DNA of 21,246 nucleotides from Actinomycetota bacterium (GCA_947377725.1 CANCGX010000016.1:1-21246), one strand, 5' to 3'. Shown: positions 14,710 to 21,246, numbered from the stretch's first letter. The notes: a model not told the origin generated them from the letters alone. Numbers and translations are program-made.

Positions 14710-15285
14710 TTAGCGCTTAGGTTGGGACTTATTTCCAACTTTAAGAATTTCACCGTTTCGAACGTACCAAAGTGTTCCATCTGAGCCGCGAAGCGTTGTG
14801 ATGCGAAGACCAACTGCTTCAACGGATCCTTTAACGTCAAGTGCTTCAATTTCATCGCCCACGCCATATTGATCTTCAACCAACATAAATATTCCAGCCA
14901 AAATATCACGCACAATAGTTTGCGCACCAAGACCTAGGGCAACACCAATCACGCCAGCTGAAGCAATAATTGGGCCGAGGTTGAAACCAAATTCACTCAG
15001 AACCATTGCACATGCAATTAACCAGACTGTTCCATTCAAAGTTGATTTCAAAATTGATCCAAGAGTTCGGGCACGTTCCTTTTGTCTGGCAACAGTTCGC
15101 GTGGGACCGGGAACGAAATCGGCAGTAGCGATCCTGTCCATGGCACGCATAACAGCCCGGCCACCAAAGGTTTGAATCAGGAGGGCCACTACGAGGATGA
15201 CAACTATGTGGAGAGGGGCGCCGCTGAACCAGTTATAGGCGTCTTGGAGATGCTGATTTACCTTCACAGGGGAGACTTTACTCAA
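14710..15285 (-). CDS. small MscS-family mechanosensitive channel
   Basis: This 191-residue membrane protein has hydrophobic helices at about 25-42, 85-103 and 105-135. The last is the pore helix: GVIGVALGLGAQTIVRDI followed by AGIFMLVEDQYGVGDEI, the hallmark of MscS. After it comes the beta domain (VKGSVEAVGLRITTLRGSDG...YVRNGEI), but the chain stops soon after. It therefore lacks most of the C-terminal alpha/beta cage of E. coli MscS (286 aa), as in other short actinobacterial homologues. It should release solutes under hypo-osmotic shock. The start is uncertain: TTG 15285 has a poor ribosome site and GTG 15267 is an alternative. Divergent from the HNH gene. Confidence 0.88.
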   Translation of the reverse strand: MSKVSPVKVNQHLQDAYNWFSGAPLHIVVILVVALLIQTFGGRAVMRAMDRIATADFVPGPTRTVARQKERARTLGSILKSTLNGTVWLIACAMVLSEFGFNLGPIIASAGVIGVALGLGAQTIVRDILAGIFMLVEDQYGVGDEIEALDVKGSVEAVGLRITTLRGSDGTLWYVRNGEILKVGNKSQPKR

Positions 15286-15388
15286 TCTTTACAAGTTGTT
15301 TCCAACAAAATCCCCTTAAATGCCAGGGAGATAGTGCAGTATTTACCAATCAGCACGAGCCATGTGCTGGACACAAGGGAGTTCATTA

Positions 15389-15919
15389 GTGCCACAAACA
15401 TTGGTCCTTAACGCTACCTACGAGCCACTAGGTGTCGTTACAGATAGACGAGCGCTTATCCTCGTCTTAAATCAGCGAGCCACTATGGTCGAAGAATCAA
15501 ACACGATTCTTCATTACGCAGGTGGGCAAGTAACGCTGCCGTCTGTCATTCGATTATCAAAATTTGTACGCATTCCTTATCGTCATGCTGTTCCACTTTC
15601 ACGACGTGCAATCTTTGCACGAGATGGTGGCCGCTGCGCTTACTGCAGTGCAGCTGCAACTTCCATTGATCACGTCATTCCACGAAGTCGTGGAGGCGGG
15701 CATAACTGGGAGAACGTGGTTTCTGCTTGCACTAAATGCAATCATCAAAAAGCGGATCGCACTTTGAAGGAGATTGGATGGCGATTGCGCTCGCTTCCTC
15801 GCGAACCGGTTGGCGCTGCGTGGAGAATATTGGGCACAGGTCGAACTCATGAAAGTTGGCTTACCTACCTTAAGCCTTATGGCATCGAAGCATTTGGTAT
15901 TGCTGCGGCTTCGGCTTAA
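15389..15919 (+). CDS. HNH endonuclease-domain protein
   Basis: This 176-residue protein starts at GTG 15389 (PQTLVLNATYEPLGVV, the conserved opening of this actinobacterial family), with AAGGGA about 8 nt upstream. An in-frame ATG at 15362 is rejected because the added residues are not family-like. The N-terminal part is a strand-rich module. The HNH zinc/nuclease fold follows: CAYC (C83, C86), IDHVIPRSRGG (D94, H95), an Asn in NWENVV, then CTKC (C114, C117) and a final His in NHQKADR. It is a predicted metal-dependent DNA nickase or nuclease of unknown role. It is conserved next to pepN in actinobacteria and is not associated here with restriction or phage genes. Confidence 0.92.
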   Translation: MPQTLVLNATYEPLGVVTDRRALILVLNQRATMVEESNTILHYAGGQVTLPSVIRLSKFVRIPYRHAVPLSRRAIFARDGGRCAYCSAAATSIDHVIPRSRGGGHNWENVVSACTKCNHQKADRTLKEIGWRLRSLPREPVGAAWRILGTGRTHESWLTYLKPYGIEAFGIAAASA

Positions 15920-15928
15920 ACTTCAACC

Positions 15929-16060
15929 ATGTTGCATTCATTGATTTATTTCGTCGGTCTTCCAATCGCGATGTTCGCTGGAATTTCCGTTGTCGTTTTA
16001 TTCTCAACAACGGACCGCAAGAAATTCAAAGTTGCAAGCGATTTAACTCGCATCGAGTAA
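15929..16060 (+). CDS. 43-aa single-pass membrane microprotein
   Basis: ATG 15929 opens 9 nt after the HNH stop and runs 43 codons to TAA 16058-16060. The peptide begins MLHSLIYFVGLPIAMF, has one hydrophobic helix at about residues 4-26, then a charged tail TDRKKFKVASDLTRIE, so it looks like a tail-inside single-pass membrane protein. It fills the whole space between the HNH gene and the convergent pepN stop, which directly abuts it (16061). No clear ribosome site is visible, and translation may be coupled to the HNH gene. Coding status is inferred from the clean membrane-helix/charged-tail layout and full use of the gap; no family is recognised. Confidence 0.6.
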   Translation: MLHSLIYFVGLPIAMFAGISVVVLFSTTDRKKFKVASDLTRIE

Positions 16061-18598
16061 TTAGGCATCGATTGCTTGGACGCGAAGTGCGCGAGCAAGT
16101 CCATCTCGTCCCTCGGAAACCAATCTACGTAATGTGTCTGGAGAATCTTTTCCAGCTCCAGAAAGCCAGGCATCCGTTTTTTGAATAGTTGATTCTTCGG
16201 CTATAAAACTTGGGTAAAGTCCTTCAACAATAGTTTCACCTATCTCGTAAGACTTCTTACCCCACACATCAAGAAGTATTTGGAAATAGTCATCTACAAA
16301 CTCTTCCAATAATTCACGTTGGCGATAAGAAACAAATCCACTTATTTTCGCTCTGCGAATTTCCGTTGGGAGATCGTCGTTGATGATGGAATTCCAAATT
16401 TCTCTCTTGGATGCCGGATCAGCTTTTTCTGCAAGACATGTTTCATAGCTAAGTTTTCCACTGAAAGTGTTATCTCTGGAGAGTTCTGCCTCAATCTCCC
16501 CGTCTTTAATAGCTTGGTTTTCAGCAAGAAACTTAATAAATGACCAGCGTAGATCGACATCGACGGCTAGACCTTCGAGCTTTCCATCAAGCAACTCTCG
16601 TATGCGAGAAATATGTTCCTGTGAATGGGCGAGTGTGACAAATATTTTTGCGTACTGAAGCTGGAAATCTCCGCCAGGTTTGGAGGCGCTCATGAGGGAT
16701 TCGATATATCCAGCAAGTTCTACACGCTTTGCATCGCGTTTTGTTGGATGAGAATAGTTTTCAATTGCGCCGTAAATTTGATTTCCTAGTGTGTTAACGG
16801 TGGTGATGTCATCTTCTCCAGCAAGACCGGACATAGCAATATCTAGAAAATCGGAAGCCGAAAGTTCTGCATCACGGAGCATGTCCCAGACTGCGCTCCA
16901 GCAAACAGTTCGTGTTAAGCCATTCTTAATCTTGCCTAGGTGTTCCTTAAGAGTGGTAATTGATTTCTCATCGAGTCGTACCTTGCCGTAGGAGAGGTCT
17001 TTATCGTTTATCAGCAGGAGATCTGCGACTGGTTCACCGGCAAGTTCAGCAACCACAGTTGACGGACCTTCTAAATCAAATTTAACGCTCTTGCGAAGTT
17101 CCAACTCTTCGCCTTTGAGGTCGTAAAGACCCACGGTGAGTCGATGTATTCGAAGTTCCTTCGATCCAACAGGAACTTGTGGAACTTCCTGAAAAACTTC
17201 AACTGAAGAATATTTGCCATCAACAATCACCGACTTCGGACGGAAAGTATTTACACCTGCAGTTTGGAGCCATGTGGATACCCACGCCTTAAGATCTTTT
17301 CCACTTTGCTCTTCGAGTTCAGTCAGCAAATCTTGCAAAGTTGTATTTTTAAATGCATGTTTAGCAAAGTATTTTTGAAGTGCGGCAATGAAGTTGTCGC
17401 GGCCAACATAAGCAGCTAGCTGATGAAGTACTGAAGCTCCTTTTGCGTATGAAATTCCATCAAAGTTCGCATTAACCGCTTGAATATCCGACATATCCGT
17501 GACGATTGGGTGAGTAGTGATCAGTTGGTCTTGACGGTAAGCCCAGTTTTTGCGTTCAGAGCTAAACGCACTCCAAGAACTCTTAAAACGGGTGGCTTCT
17601 GCCATTGCAAGATATGAGGACCATTCAGCAAACGATTCGTTTAGCCATAGATCATCCCACCACGACATTGTGACCATATTGCCAAACCACATATGTGCCA
17701 TCTCGTGAAGAATCGTGTTGGCTCGATTTAGGTACATGCGATCTGTAACTTTACTTCGGAAAATAAATAGATTTTCCTTAAACGTTACTGCACCAACATT
17801 CTCCATGGCGCCCCAGTTGAAATCTACGACCGCAATCTGATCGTATTTTTCAAATGGGTAACTCAAACCAAAGACATTCTCAAAATACGCAAAACCCTGT
17901 TTGGTCAGTTCGAAAATGTCTTCGGCATCAAGATGTTCAAGAAGCGATTTACGTAGATAAATTCCTAGCGGAACGGTTTTCTTTCCGACATACGTGTCGT
18001 GTACATGCGCGTATGGACCGGCAACTACCGCGGTGACATATGTTGAAATTCTTGGAGTTTTAGTAAAAGACCAATGAGTCTTTCCATCTGATTCAACTTT
18101 GGTTGACACCGGATTATTGGAAATAACTTCCCAGTGCGATGGGGCAGTAACGTGGAATGTAAATTCGGCTTTCAAACTTGGTTGGTCGAAACATGCGTAG
18201 ACCTGGCGGATGTACGCAGTTTCACCTTGTGAATAAAGGTAAACCTCGTTATCAACGGGATCAATCGAGCGCTGCAAGCCTTCGCCCGTATTTGAATACA
18301 AACCCTCCATCACGACGACTAATTCATTGTGTTCAGAGAGCGCTGGCAGCCAAAGGGTTTCACCGTCATAACGTGAAATATCGATTGCCTCGCCATTAAG
18401 CAGGGCTGACTTAATGCTTTTACCGACTGCGTCCAAGAAAGTGATGTAACCCGGTGTGTTACATGAAAAAAGTATTCGAGAAGTCGAAAGGAATATTTCA
18501 CTTCCCACCGTCAAATCCAAAGAGACGTCATACGACTCGATTGCGAGGTGGTTTGCGCGTTCAACAGCTTCAGAACGAGCGATATTAACTCCAGGCAC
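16061..18598 (-). CDS. pepN: aminopeptidase N (M1 family)
   Basis: This 845-residue zinc aminopeptidase removes N-terminal amino acids from peptides in the cytoplasm; no signal peptide is present. Order: N-terminal beta domain (SYDVSLDLTVGSEIFLSTS...), the substrate N-terminus anchor GAMEN (263-267), zinc site HEMAH (H298, E299, H302) with third ligand E321 in LWLNESFAEW, and a long helical C-terminal ERAP1-like domain (about 520-845). Length matches actinobacterial PepN. GTG start 18598 is set by AAAGGAG 5-6 nt upstream. It is convergent with the microprotein with no gap, and divergent from trmB with only 14 nt between starts, so the trmB promoter probably lies inside pepN. Confidence 0.97.
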   Translation of the reverse strand: MPGVNIARSEAVERANHLAIESYDVSLDLTVGSEIFLSTSRILFSCNTPGYITFLDAVGKSIKSALLNGEAIDISRYDGETLWLPALSEHNELVVVMEGLYSNTGEGLQRSIDPVDNEVYLYSQGETAYIRQVYACFDQPSLKAEFTFHVTAPSHWEVISNNPVSTKVESDGKTHWSFTKTPRISTYVTAVVAGPYAHVHDTYVGKKTVPLGIYLRKSLLEHLDAEDIFELTKQGFAYFENVFGLSYPFEKYDQIAVVDFNWGAMENVGAVTFKENLFIFRSKVTDRMYLNRANTILHEMAHMWFGNMVTMSWWDDLWLNESFAEWSSYLAMAEATRFKSSWSAFSSERKNWAYRQDQLITTHPIVTDMSDIQAVNANFDGISYAKGASVLHQLAAYVGRDNFIAALQKYFAKHAFKNTTLQDLLTELEEQSGKDLKAWVSTWLQTAGVNTFRPKSVIVDGKYSSVEVFQEVPQVPVGSKELRIHRLTVGLYDLKGEELELRKSVKFDLEGPSTVVAELAGEPVADLLLINDKDLSYGKVRLDEKSITTLKEHLGKIKNGLTRTVCWSAVWDMLRDAELSASDFLDIAMSGLAGEDDITTVNTLGNQIYGAIENYSHPTKRDAKRVELAGYIESLMSASKPGGDFQLQYAKIFVTLAHSQEHISRIRELLDGKLEGLAVDVDLRWSFIKFLAENQAIKDGEIEAELSRDNTFSGKLSYETCLAEKADPASKREIWNSIINDDLPTEIRRAKISGFVSYRQRELLEEFVDDYFQILLDVWGKKSYEIGETIVEGLYPSFIAEESTIQKTDAWLSGAGKDSPDTLRRLVSEGRDGLARALRVQAIDA

Positions 18599-18612
18599 GA
18601 CGGCTCCTTTTA

Positions 18613-19302
18613 ATGGTTATGAGAATTTGGTTTAGGCTATCTGAGATGGAACGCCCGGACAATCGAAGTTACAAGTTACGTGGAGCACGTGCCACGCCTG
18701 CCCAGGAGGCTGCCTACGTCGAATTGTGGGATAGGTACGGAATTGTTCCAAATGACATTCTCAATTTGACCGAATTCTTCCCGACATCAAAACGCATCAT
18801 TATGGAGATTGGCACAGGAATGGGCGAGGCAACTGCCCAAATTGTGAAAGAAGATCCAGAAACAGGATTTATCGCTGTCGAAGTTCATAAGCCAGGTATT
18901 GGTGCCTTGATGAATATGGCATCAAAAAATGAATCAGAGAATCTTCGAATTATTGAAGAGGATGCACATTTAGTTTTACAACATTGGATTCCCGATACCT
19001 CCATAGATGCGATACATCTATATTTTCCAGATCCTTGGCCAAAGAATCCGCACAAGAAAAGAAGAATTGTGCAGAACCCATTCCTGGAATTGATTGCCCC
19101 AAAATTAAAAGAGGGCGGGTACATTCATATTGCCACTGACTGGTTTGAGTATGGGACGTGGATTCAAGGTGTTTTTGCGAATTCAACGTTGTTTACTGGG
19201 GGAGTAATTGAGCGCCCAGTATTTAGACCTATTTCAAAGTTTGAAGGCCAAGGAATTCGAAAAGGCCACGTAGTTACAGACTTTAGGTACTTTAAAAACT
19301 AA
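18613..19302 (+). CDS. trmB: tRNA (guanine-N7-)-methyltransferase TrmB
   Basis: This SAM-dependent enzyme makes m7G46 in tRNA variable loops. The SAM-binding motif is IMEIGTGMGE (about 63-72 from ATG 18613), followed by the acidic AVEVHKPGIGAL. Its hallmark is FPDPWPKNPHKK (138-149), with active-site Asp and the basic tRNA-binding run. The C-terminal block SKFEGQGIRKGHVV is the conserved T-K-F-E-x-R-G-like motif. The start is uncertain: ATG 18613 (229 aa), 18619 or 18646 (218 aa, MERPDNRS) are all possible and none has a strong ribosome site. Its last 4 nt overlap the convergent rpiB end. Confidence 0.95.
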   Translation: MVMRIWFRLSEMERPDNRSYKLRGARATPAQEAAYVELWDRYGIVPNDILNLTEFFPTSKRIIMEIGTGMGEATAQIVKEDPETGFIAVEVHKPGIGALMNMASKNESENLRIIEEDAHLVLQHWIPDTSIDAIHLYFPDPWPKNPHKKRRIVQNPFLELIAPKLKEGGYIHIATDWFEYGTWIQGVFANSTLFTGGVIERPVFRPISKFEGQGIRKGHVVTDFRYFKN

Positions 19303-19754
19303 ATCTTGCCTTCGTTTTCATACTTTGCGATGAGATCGATGCGCCGCGCATGACGTTCTTCACCTGGGAATGAAGTGCCGATAAAAAGATCAACCAACTC
19401 GAGCGTAAATTCTTCAGTGTGCATTCTTTGCCCAATTGCAATCACATTAGCGTTGTTATGTTCGCGAGCAAGGACTGCGGTCTCTCGACTCCATACGAGT
19501 GCTGCTCGAATGCCGTTAACTTTATTAGCAGCGATCTGTTCGCCGTTTCCTGATCCACCAAGAACGATGCCGAGTGAGTTTGCATCTTTTGCCACGGCTT
19601 CAGCTGCAGGAATACAGAAAACCGGGTAATCATCTAAAGGTTCGTAGGTGTGAGGACCATGATCAATCACGTTGTGCCCGTGTAATTTAAGGTGAGCGAC
19701 GATGCGCTCTTTAAATTCAAGGCCGGCGTGGTCGCTACCTATATGGATGTTCAC
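19299..19754 (-). CDS. rpiB: ribose-5-phosphate isomerase B
   Basis: This 151-residue enzyme interconverts ribose-5-phosphate and ribulose-5-phosphate in the pentose phosphate pathway. It starts MNIHIGSDHAGLEFK (phosphate/His region) and carries LGGSGNGEQIAANKV. Glu72 lies where E. coli RpiB has catalytic Cys; this is the M. tuberculosis type, where the corresponding Glu75 is the base. SRETAVLAREHNNANVIAIGQRMH is the second family block. GTG start 19754 with GAGAGGA 7 nt upstream. Only about 30 nt lie between this start and an upstream terminator. Either its promoter overlaps that terminator or it depends on read-through. Confidence 0.96.
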   Translation of the reverse strand: MNIHIGSDHAGLEFKERIVAHLKLHGHNVIDHGPHTYEPLDDYPVFCIPAAEAVAKDANSLGIVLGGSGNGEQIAANKVNGIRAALVWSRETAVLAREHNNANVIAIGQRMHTEEFTLELVDLFIGTSFPGEERHARRIDLIAKYENEGKI

Positions 19755-19784
19755 GGCGCAATCCTCTCAAACCTTTACCTAGAT

Positions 19785-19821
19785 AAAAAACAAGACCCGC
19801 ACGGGTGAGGTGCGGGTCTTG
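19785..19821 (-). terminator. rho-independent terminator behind the 19842-20465 gene
   Basis: CAAGACCCGCAC (19791-19802) pairs perfectly over 12 bp with GTGCGGGTCTTG (19810-19821), with a 7-nt loop. On the minus strand the stem is followed by TTTTTT (complement of 19790-19785). It sits 20 nt after the minus-strand gene ending at 19842. Confidence 0.95.
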
Positions 19822-19841
19822 AGATTCTTCTATTTTTTGTA

Positions 19842-20465
19842 TTACTTGTGGCCAGGTCCGCGACCCATGCCCATTCCCATTCCACCGATTGGACCAACTT
19901 GATTGACCTCAGCTGTCACGTGAGCAGCAAGACCTGCCTTTGCAGTTACTGCCTGCGCTGCTGTCATCTTGCCTGCAGTTACAGCAGCATCGATTGCTGT
20001 TGATTCTGCATTAATAAGTGCTGTGATCAGAGCGGCTGTCTTAACGCCAGCAATTGTTGCTAGTGATTTTCCAGCTTGCAATCCTGTTTGAAGTTCCGTC
20101 GCGGTGATTCCAAGAGTTAAAAGAATTAGCGCCTGCTGATTACCTCCGAGAGGTCCAACCTTTGCAGGACGATTTGCTTGCGCTGCAGTGCGAGCCGCTG
20201 TGAGTGCTGCAGTGATTGCATCTGATTGCGCTTGCGTGATTGTGTTCTTTGTAACCAAACCTGCCAGAACGGATGCAAGCTGTGCTTGTGCGCCCATCTC
20301 ATCCATGTCGCCCCTCGCACCCATTCCACCGATTGATGGACGAGCTGTGGTCGAAACTGAAGTTACTTTGGTTACTGACTTCTTCGAAGATGCATCTGCG
20401 GCTCCGATACCTGCGACTGAAACAGTTGCTGCAACAACGATCATTGCGATTGTCTTTTTACTCAT
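19842..20465 (-). CDS. secreted helical protein, DUF2680-like repeats (hypothetical)
   Basis: This 207-residue exported protein begins with a signal peptide (MSKKTIAMIVVAATV... with cleavage near ADAS). The mature part is Ala/Thr-rich and helical. The block ITQAQSDAITAALTAAR and the later ITATELQTGLQAGKSLATIAG followed by GKMTAAQAVTAKAG match the 'Gly-Lys-Ser-Leu-Ala ... Gly-Lys-x-Thr-x-x-Gln-Ala' pattern of small secreted actinobacterial helical proteins (DUF2680-like). Function of that group is unknown to me. Gly/Met-rich segments flank it (GGMGARGDMDEMG; tail GGMGMGMGRGPGHK), which could bind metal or be disordered. AAAGGAG lies 4 nt before ATG 20465. It is divergent from the collagen-like gene, and both products are exported. 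Confidence 0.8.
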   Translation of the reverse strand: MSKKTIAMIVVAATVSVAGIGAADASSKKSVTKVTSVSTTARPSIGGMGARGDMDEMGAQAQLASVLAGLVTKNTITQAQSDAITAALTAARTAAQANRPAKVGPLGGNQQALILLTLGITATELQTGLQAGKSLATIAGVKTAALITALINAESTAIDAAVTAGKMTAAQAVTAKAGLAAHVTAEVNQVGPIGGMGMGMGRGPGHK

Positions 20466-20482
20466 GTGACTCCTTTAGTAGT

Positions 20483-20506
20483 GATCAGGAGGCGAAGCTT
20501 CTGATC
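20483..20506. repeat. inverted repeat in the 5' region of the secreted helical protein gene
   Basis: GATCAGGAG (20483-20491) faces CTTCTGATC (20498-20506) with one mismatch (G-T) and a 6-nt spacer. It lies about 8 nt upstream of that gene's ribosome binding site. It could be an operator or a 5' leader hairpin. Confidence 0.45.
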
Positions 20507-20598
20507 GTTCCCCCGAATACCCTCATATCCGGATAGGTGTAGATAACTCTCCAAGCCTGAAAGGACTCGGCGTTTAAACTGGGAGCGTGCTTAGAGTT

Positions 20599-20671
20599 GC
20601 GAGTGGTGGCACACTTTCTACGCGCGCACGCGAGTTGAAAGACTTGTTCCACTCGCTTCCTGTCAGGAGGC
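20599..20671 (+). promoter_or_regulatory. structured leader candidate upstream of the collagen-like gene
   Basis: Nested pairing: GCGAGTGG (20599-20606) with CCACTCGC (20649-20656); inside it CTTTC (20614-20618) with GAAAG (20637-20641); inside that CGCG (20621-20624) with CGCG (20629-20632). A further hairpin, GCTTCCT/AGGAGGC (20655-20671), shares two bases with the outer helix, so the two may compete. No known riboswitch class was recognised, and the pairing is equally possible on the minus strand. Confidence 0.4.
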
Positions 20672-20692
20672 AACTAACCCCTAGAAGGTCAT

Positions 20693-21246
20693 ATGAAAAC
20701 CTCTCGGGGGAGAGCGCATCAATTTCTTTTTGTTGTTCTTCCCTTCGCTTTGGTTGCATCATTCGCAATTACTCAAAATGCACAAGGTGCTGCCACACAG
20801 AAAAAAGTAACAATTAAGACCAATGGAATTAAACAAGCAGGACGAGTCACTGATATTAAGAACACCATATTGAGTGGAAAAGGTGCTCCATCTGCTTCGC
20901 TGGGCATAGCAGGCGATTTCTACATTGATTTATCGTCGATGAATTTTTACGGCCCCAAAACATCAACTAAATGGCCAACACCAATAAATTTAAAAGGTCC
21001 TGCAGGACCAATTGGCCCAACAGGTACTGATGGAAAATCCGGATCATCAACATCAGGTTCAACAGGATTACGAGGTGAAACTGGTGCAACAGGTGCGAAA
21101 GGATTAACAGGAGATCCTGGTCCTATTGGTGCAACAGGACCAGCTGGTCCCGCAGGTTCTGGATCGCCGGGTGCAACGGGACCTGCAGGTCCGCAAGGTC
21201 CCGCAGGTTCAAATGGAAGTGTTGGCGCAACTGGATCACCGGGTGC
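20693..21246 (+). CDS. secreted collagen-like (Gly-X-Y) protein, 3' end missing
   Basis: The frame is open from ATG 20693 to the window edge (184 complete codons). AGAAGG lies 4 nt before the start. The N-terminus has basic residues (MKTSRGRAHQ), a hydrophobic core (FLFVVLPFALVASFAI) and a likely cleavage site near AQGAA. A non-repetitive region of about 70 residues follows. From residue 102 (base 20996) the chain is Gly-X-Y triplets, e.g. GPAGPIGPTGTD, GATGPAGPAGS, GPAGPQGPAGSN. There are two phase breaks, after GKSGSS and within GPAGSGSPG. X/Y positions are Pro, Ala, Thr and Ser rich. Bacterial collagen-like proteins form trimeric surface rods or fibres; that role is inferred here. The C-terminal anchor, if any, is outside the window. 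Confidence 0.88.
   Translation, partial: MKTSRGRAHQFLFVVLPFALVASFAITQNAQGAATQKKVTIKTNGIKQAGRVTDIKNTILSGKGAPSASLGIAGDFYIDLSSMNFYGPKTSTKWPTPINLKGPAGPIGPTGTDGKSGSSTSGSTGLRGETGATGAKGLTGDPGPIGATGPAGPAGSGSPGATGPAGPQGPAGSNGSVGATGSPG

Noticed and set aside
15351..15370. CAGCAC/GTGCTG hairpin upstream of the HNH gene as a terminator or riboswitch
   Set aside because: Only 6 bp, with no T-run and no further structure; too weak to call.
15362..15388. ATG start of the HNH protein
   Set aside because: The extra residues (MCWTQGSSL) are not family-like, and GTG 15389 has a ribosome site at a proper distance.
15599..15919. HNH protein as evidence for a restriction, homing or phage system
   Set aside because: No methyltransferase, intron, or phage gene is adjacent, and this HNH family is a conserved chromosomal neighbour of pepN in actinobacteria.
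20996..21246. Short repeated GGTxxxxCA-like DNA units as a CRISPR or tandem DNA repeat
   Set aside because: The periodicity is of 9 nt and follows Gly-X-Y codons in one open frame; the DNA units are degenerate. It is a protein repeat, not a CRISPR array.

Overview
The window looks like chromosomal DNA of a free-living, lower-GC actinobacterium. The best guess is a freshwater acI / Nanopelagicales-type genome (Candidatus Planktophila or a relative). This rests on actinobacterial protein types (EttA, an RpiB with Glu in place of the catalytic Cys, a group II truncated globin very close to M. tuberculosis GlbO, HNH protein, PepN), moderate GC by eye, very short intergenic gaps and frequent GTG starts. 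The taxonomic name is inference. No mobile element, CRISPR array or rRNA was seen.

Layout. (1) 1-3018, plus strand: an accessory stretch with the tail of a secreted beta-rich protein, a GyrI-like/effector-binding protein, a VOC (PhnB-like) protein with a terminator behind it, and a secreted putative zinc metallopeptidase with a Pro/Thr-rich linker. (2) 3060-4783, minus strand: tRNA-Lys, PII signal protein, inorganic pyrophosphatase, tRNA-His and oligoribonuclease. (3) 4812-9132, plus strand: a phosphate-uptake locus in the order pstC-pstA-pstB-pstS. The first three genes overlap by ATGA. pstS comes last and is separated by its own regulatory region. Both pstC and pstS are preceded by GTTCACC-like direct repeats at an exact 11-nt period, the form of an actinobacterial PHO box. 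A bidirectional terminator serves pstS and the opposing tRNA-Arg gene. (4) 9299-14700, plus strand: a tightly packed run of ettA, hotdog thioesterase, GH13 alpha-glucosidase, MFS transporter and glbO, with two TAATG stop/start overlaps. (5) 14710-19754: genes on alternating strands with almost no spacing: MscS-type channel, HNH protein, a 43-codon single-pass membrane microprotein, pepN, trmB and rpiB. Parts 4 and 5 resemble the M. tuberculosis neighbourhood Rv2465c-Rv2477c, recalled from memory. (6) 19785-21246: a divergent pair of secreted proteins. On the minus strand is a helical, Gly/Met-tailed protein with a strong terminator. On the plus strand is a collagen-like Gly-X-Y protein that runs off the window, preceded by a leader able to form nested helices.

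How the parts work together. The pst block imports phosphate through a PstC/PstA channel, PstB ATPase and PstS binding protein, and is probably induced by phosphate starvation. PII and pyrophosphatase are nitrogen/phosphate housekeeping. The central block combines translation (EttA, TrmB, tRNAs), RNA turnover (Orn), peptide and sugar catabolism (PepN, GH13, RpiB) and haem-dependent gas chemistry (GlbO). The two ends carry the surface or exported proteins and are where lineage-specific biology is most likely. I do not see a clear multi-gene undescribed system. The most unusual items are the divided PHO-box regulation of pst, the collagen-like gene with its structured leader, the linker-bearing metallopeptidase and the 43-aa membrane microprotein.
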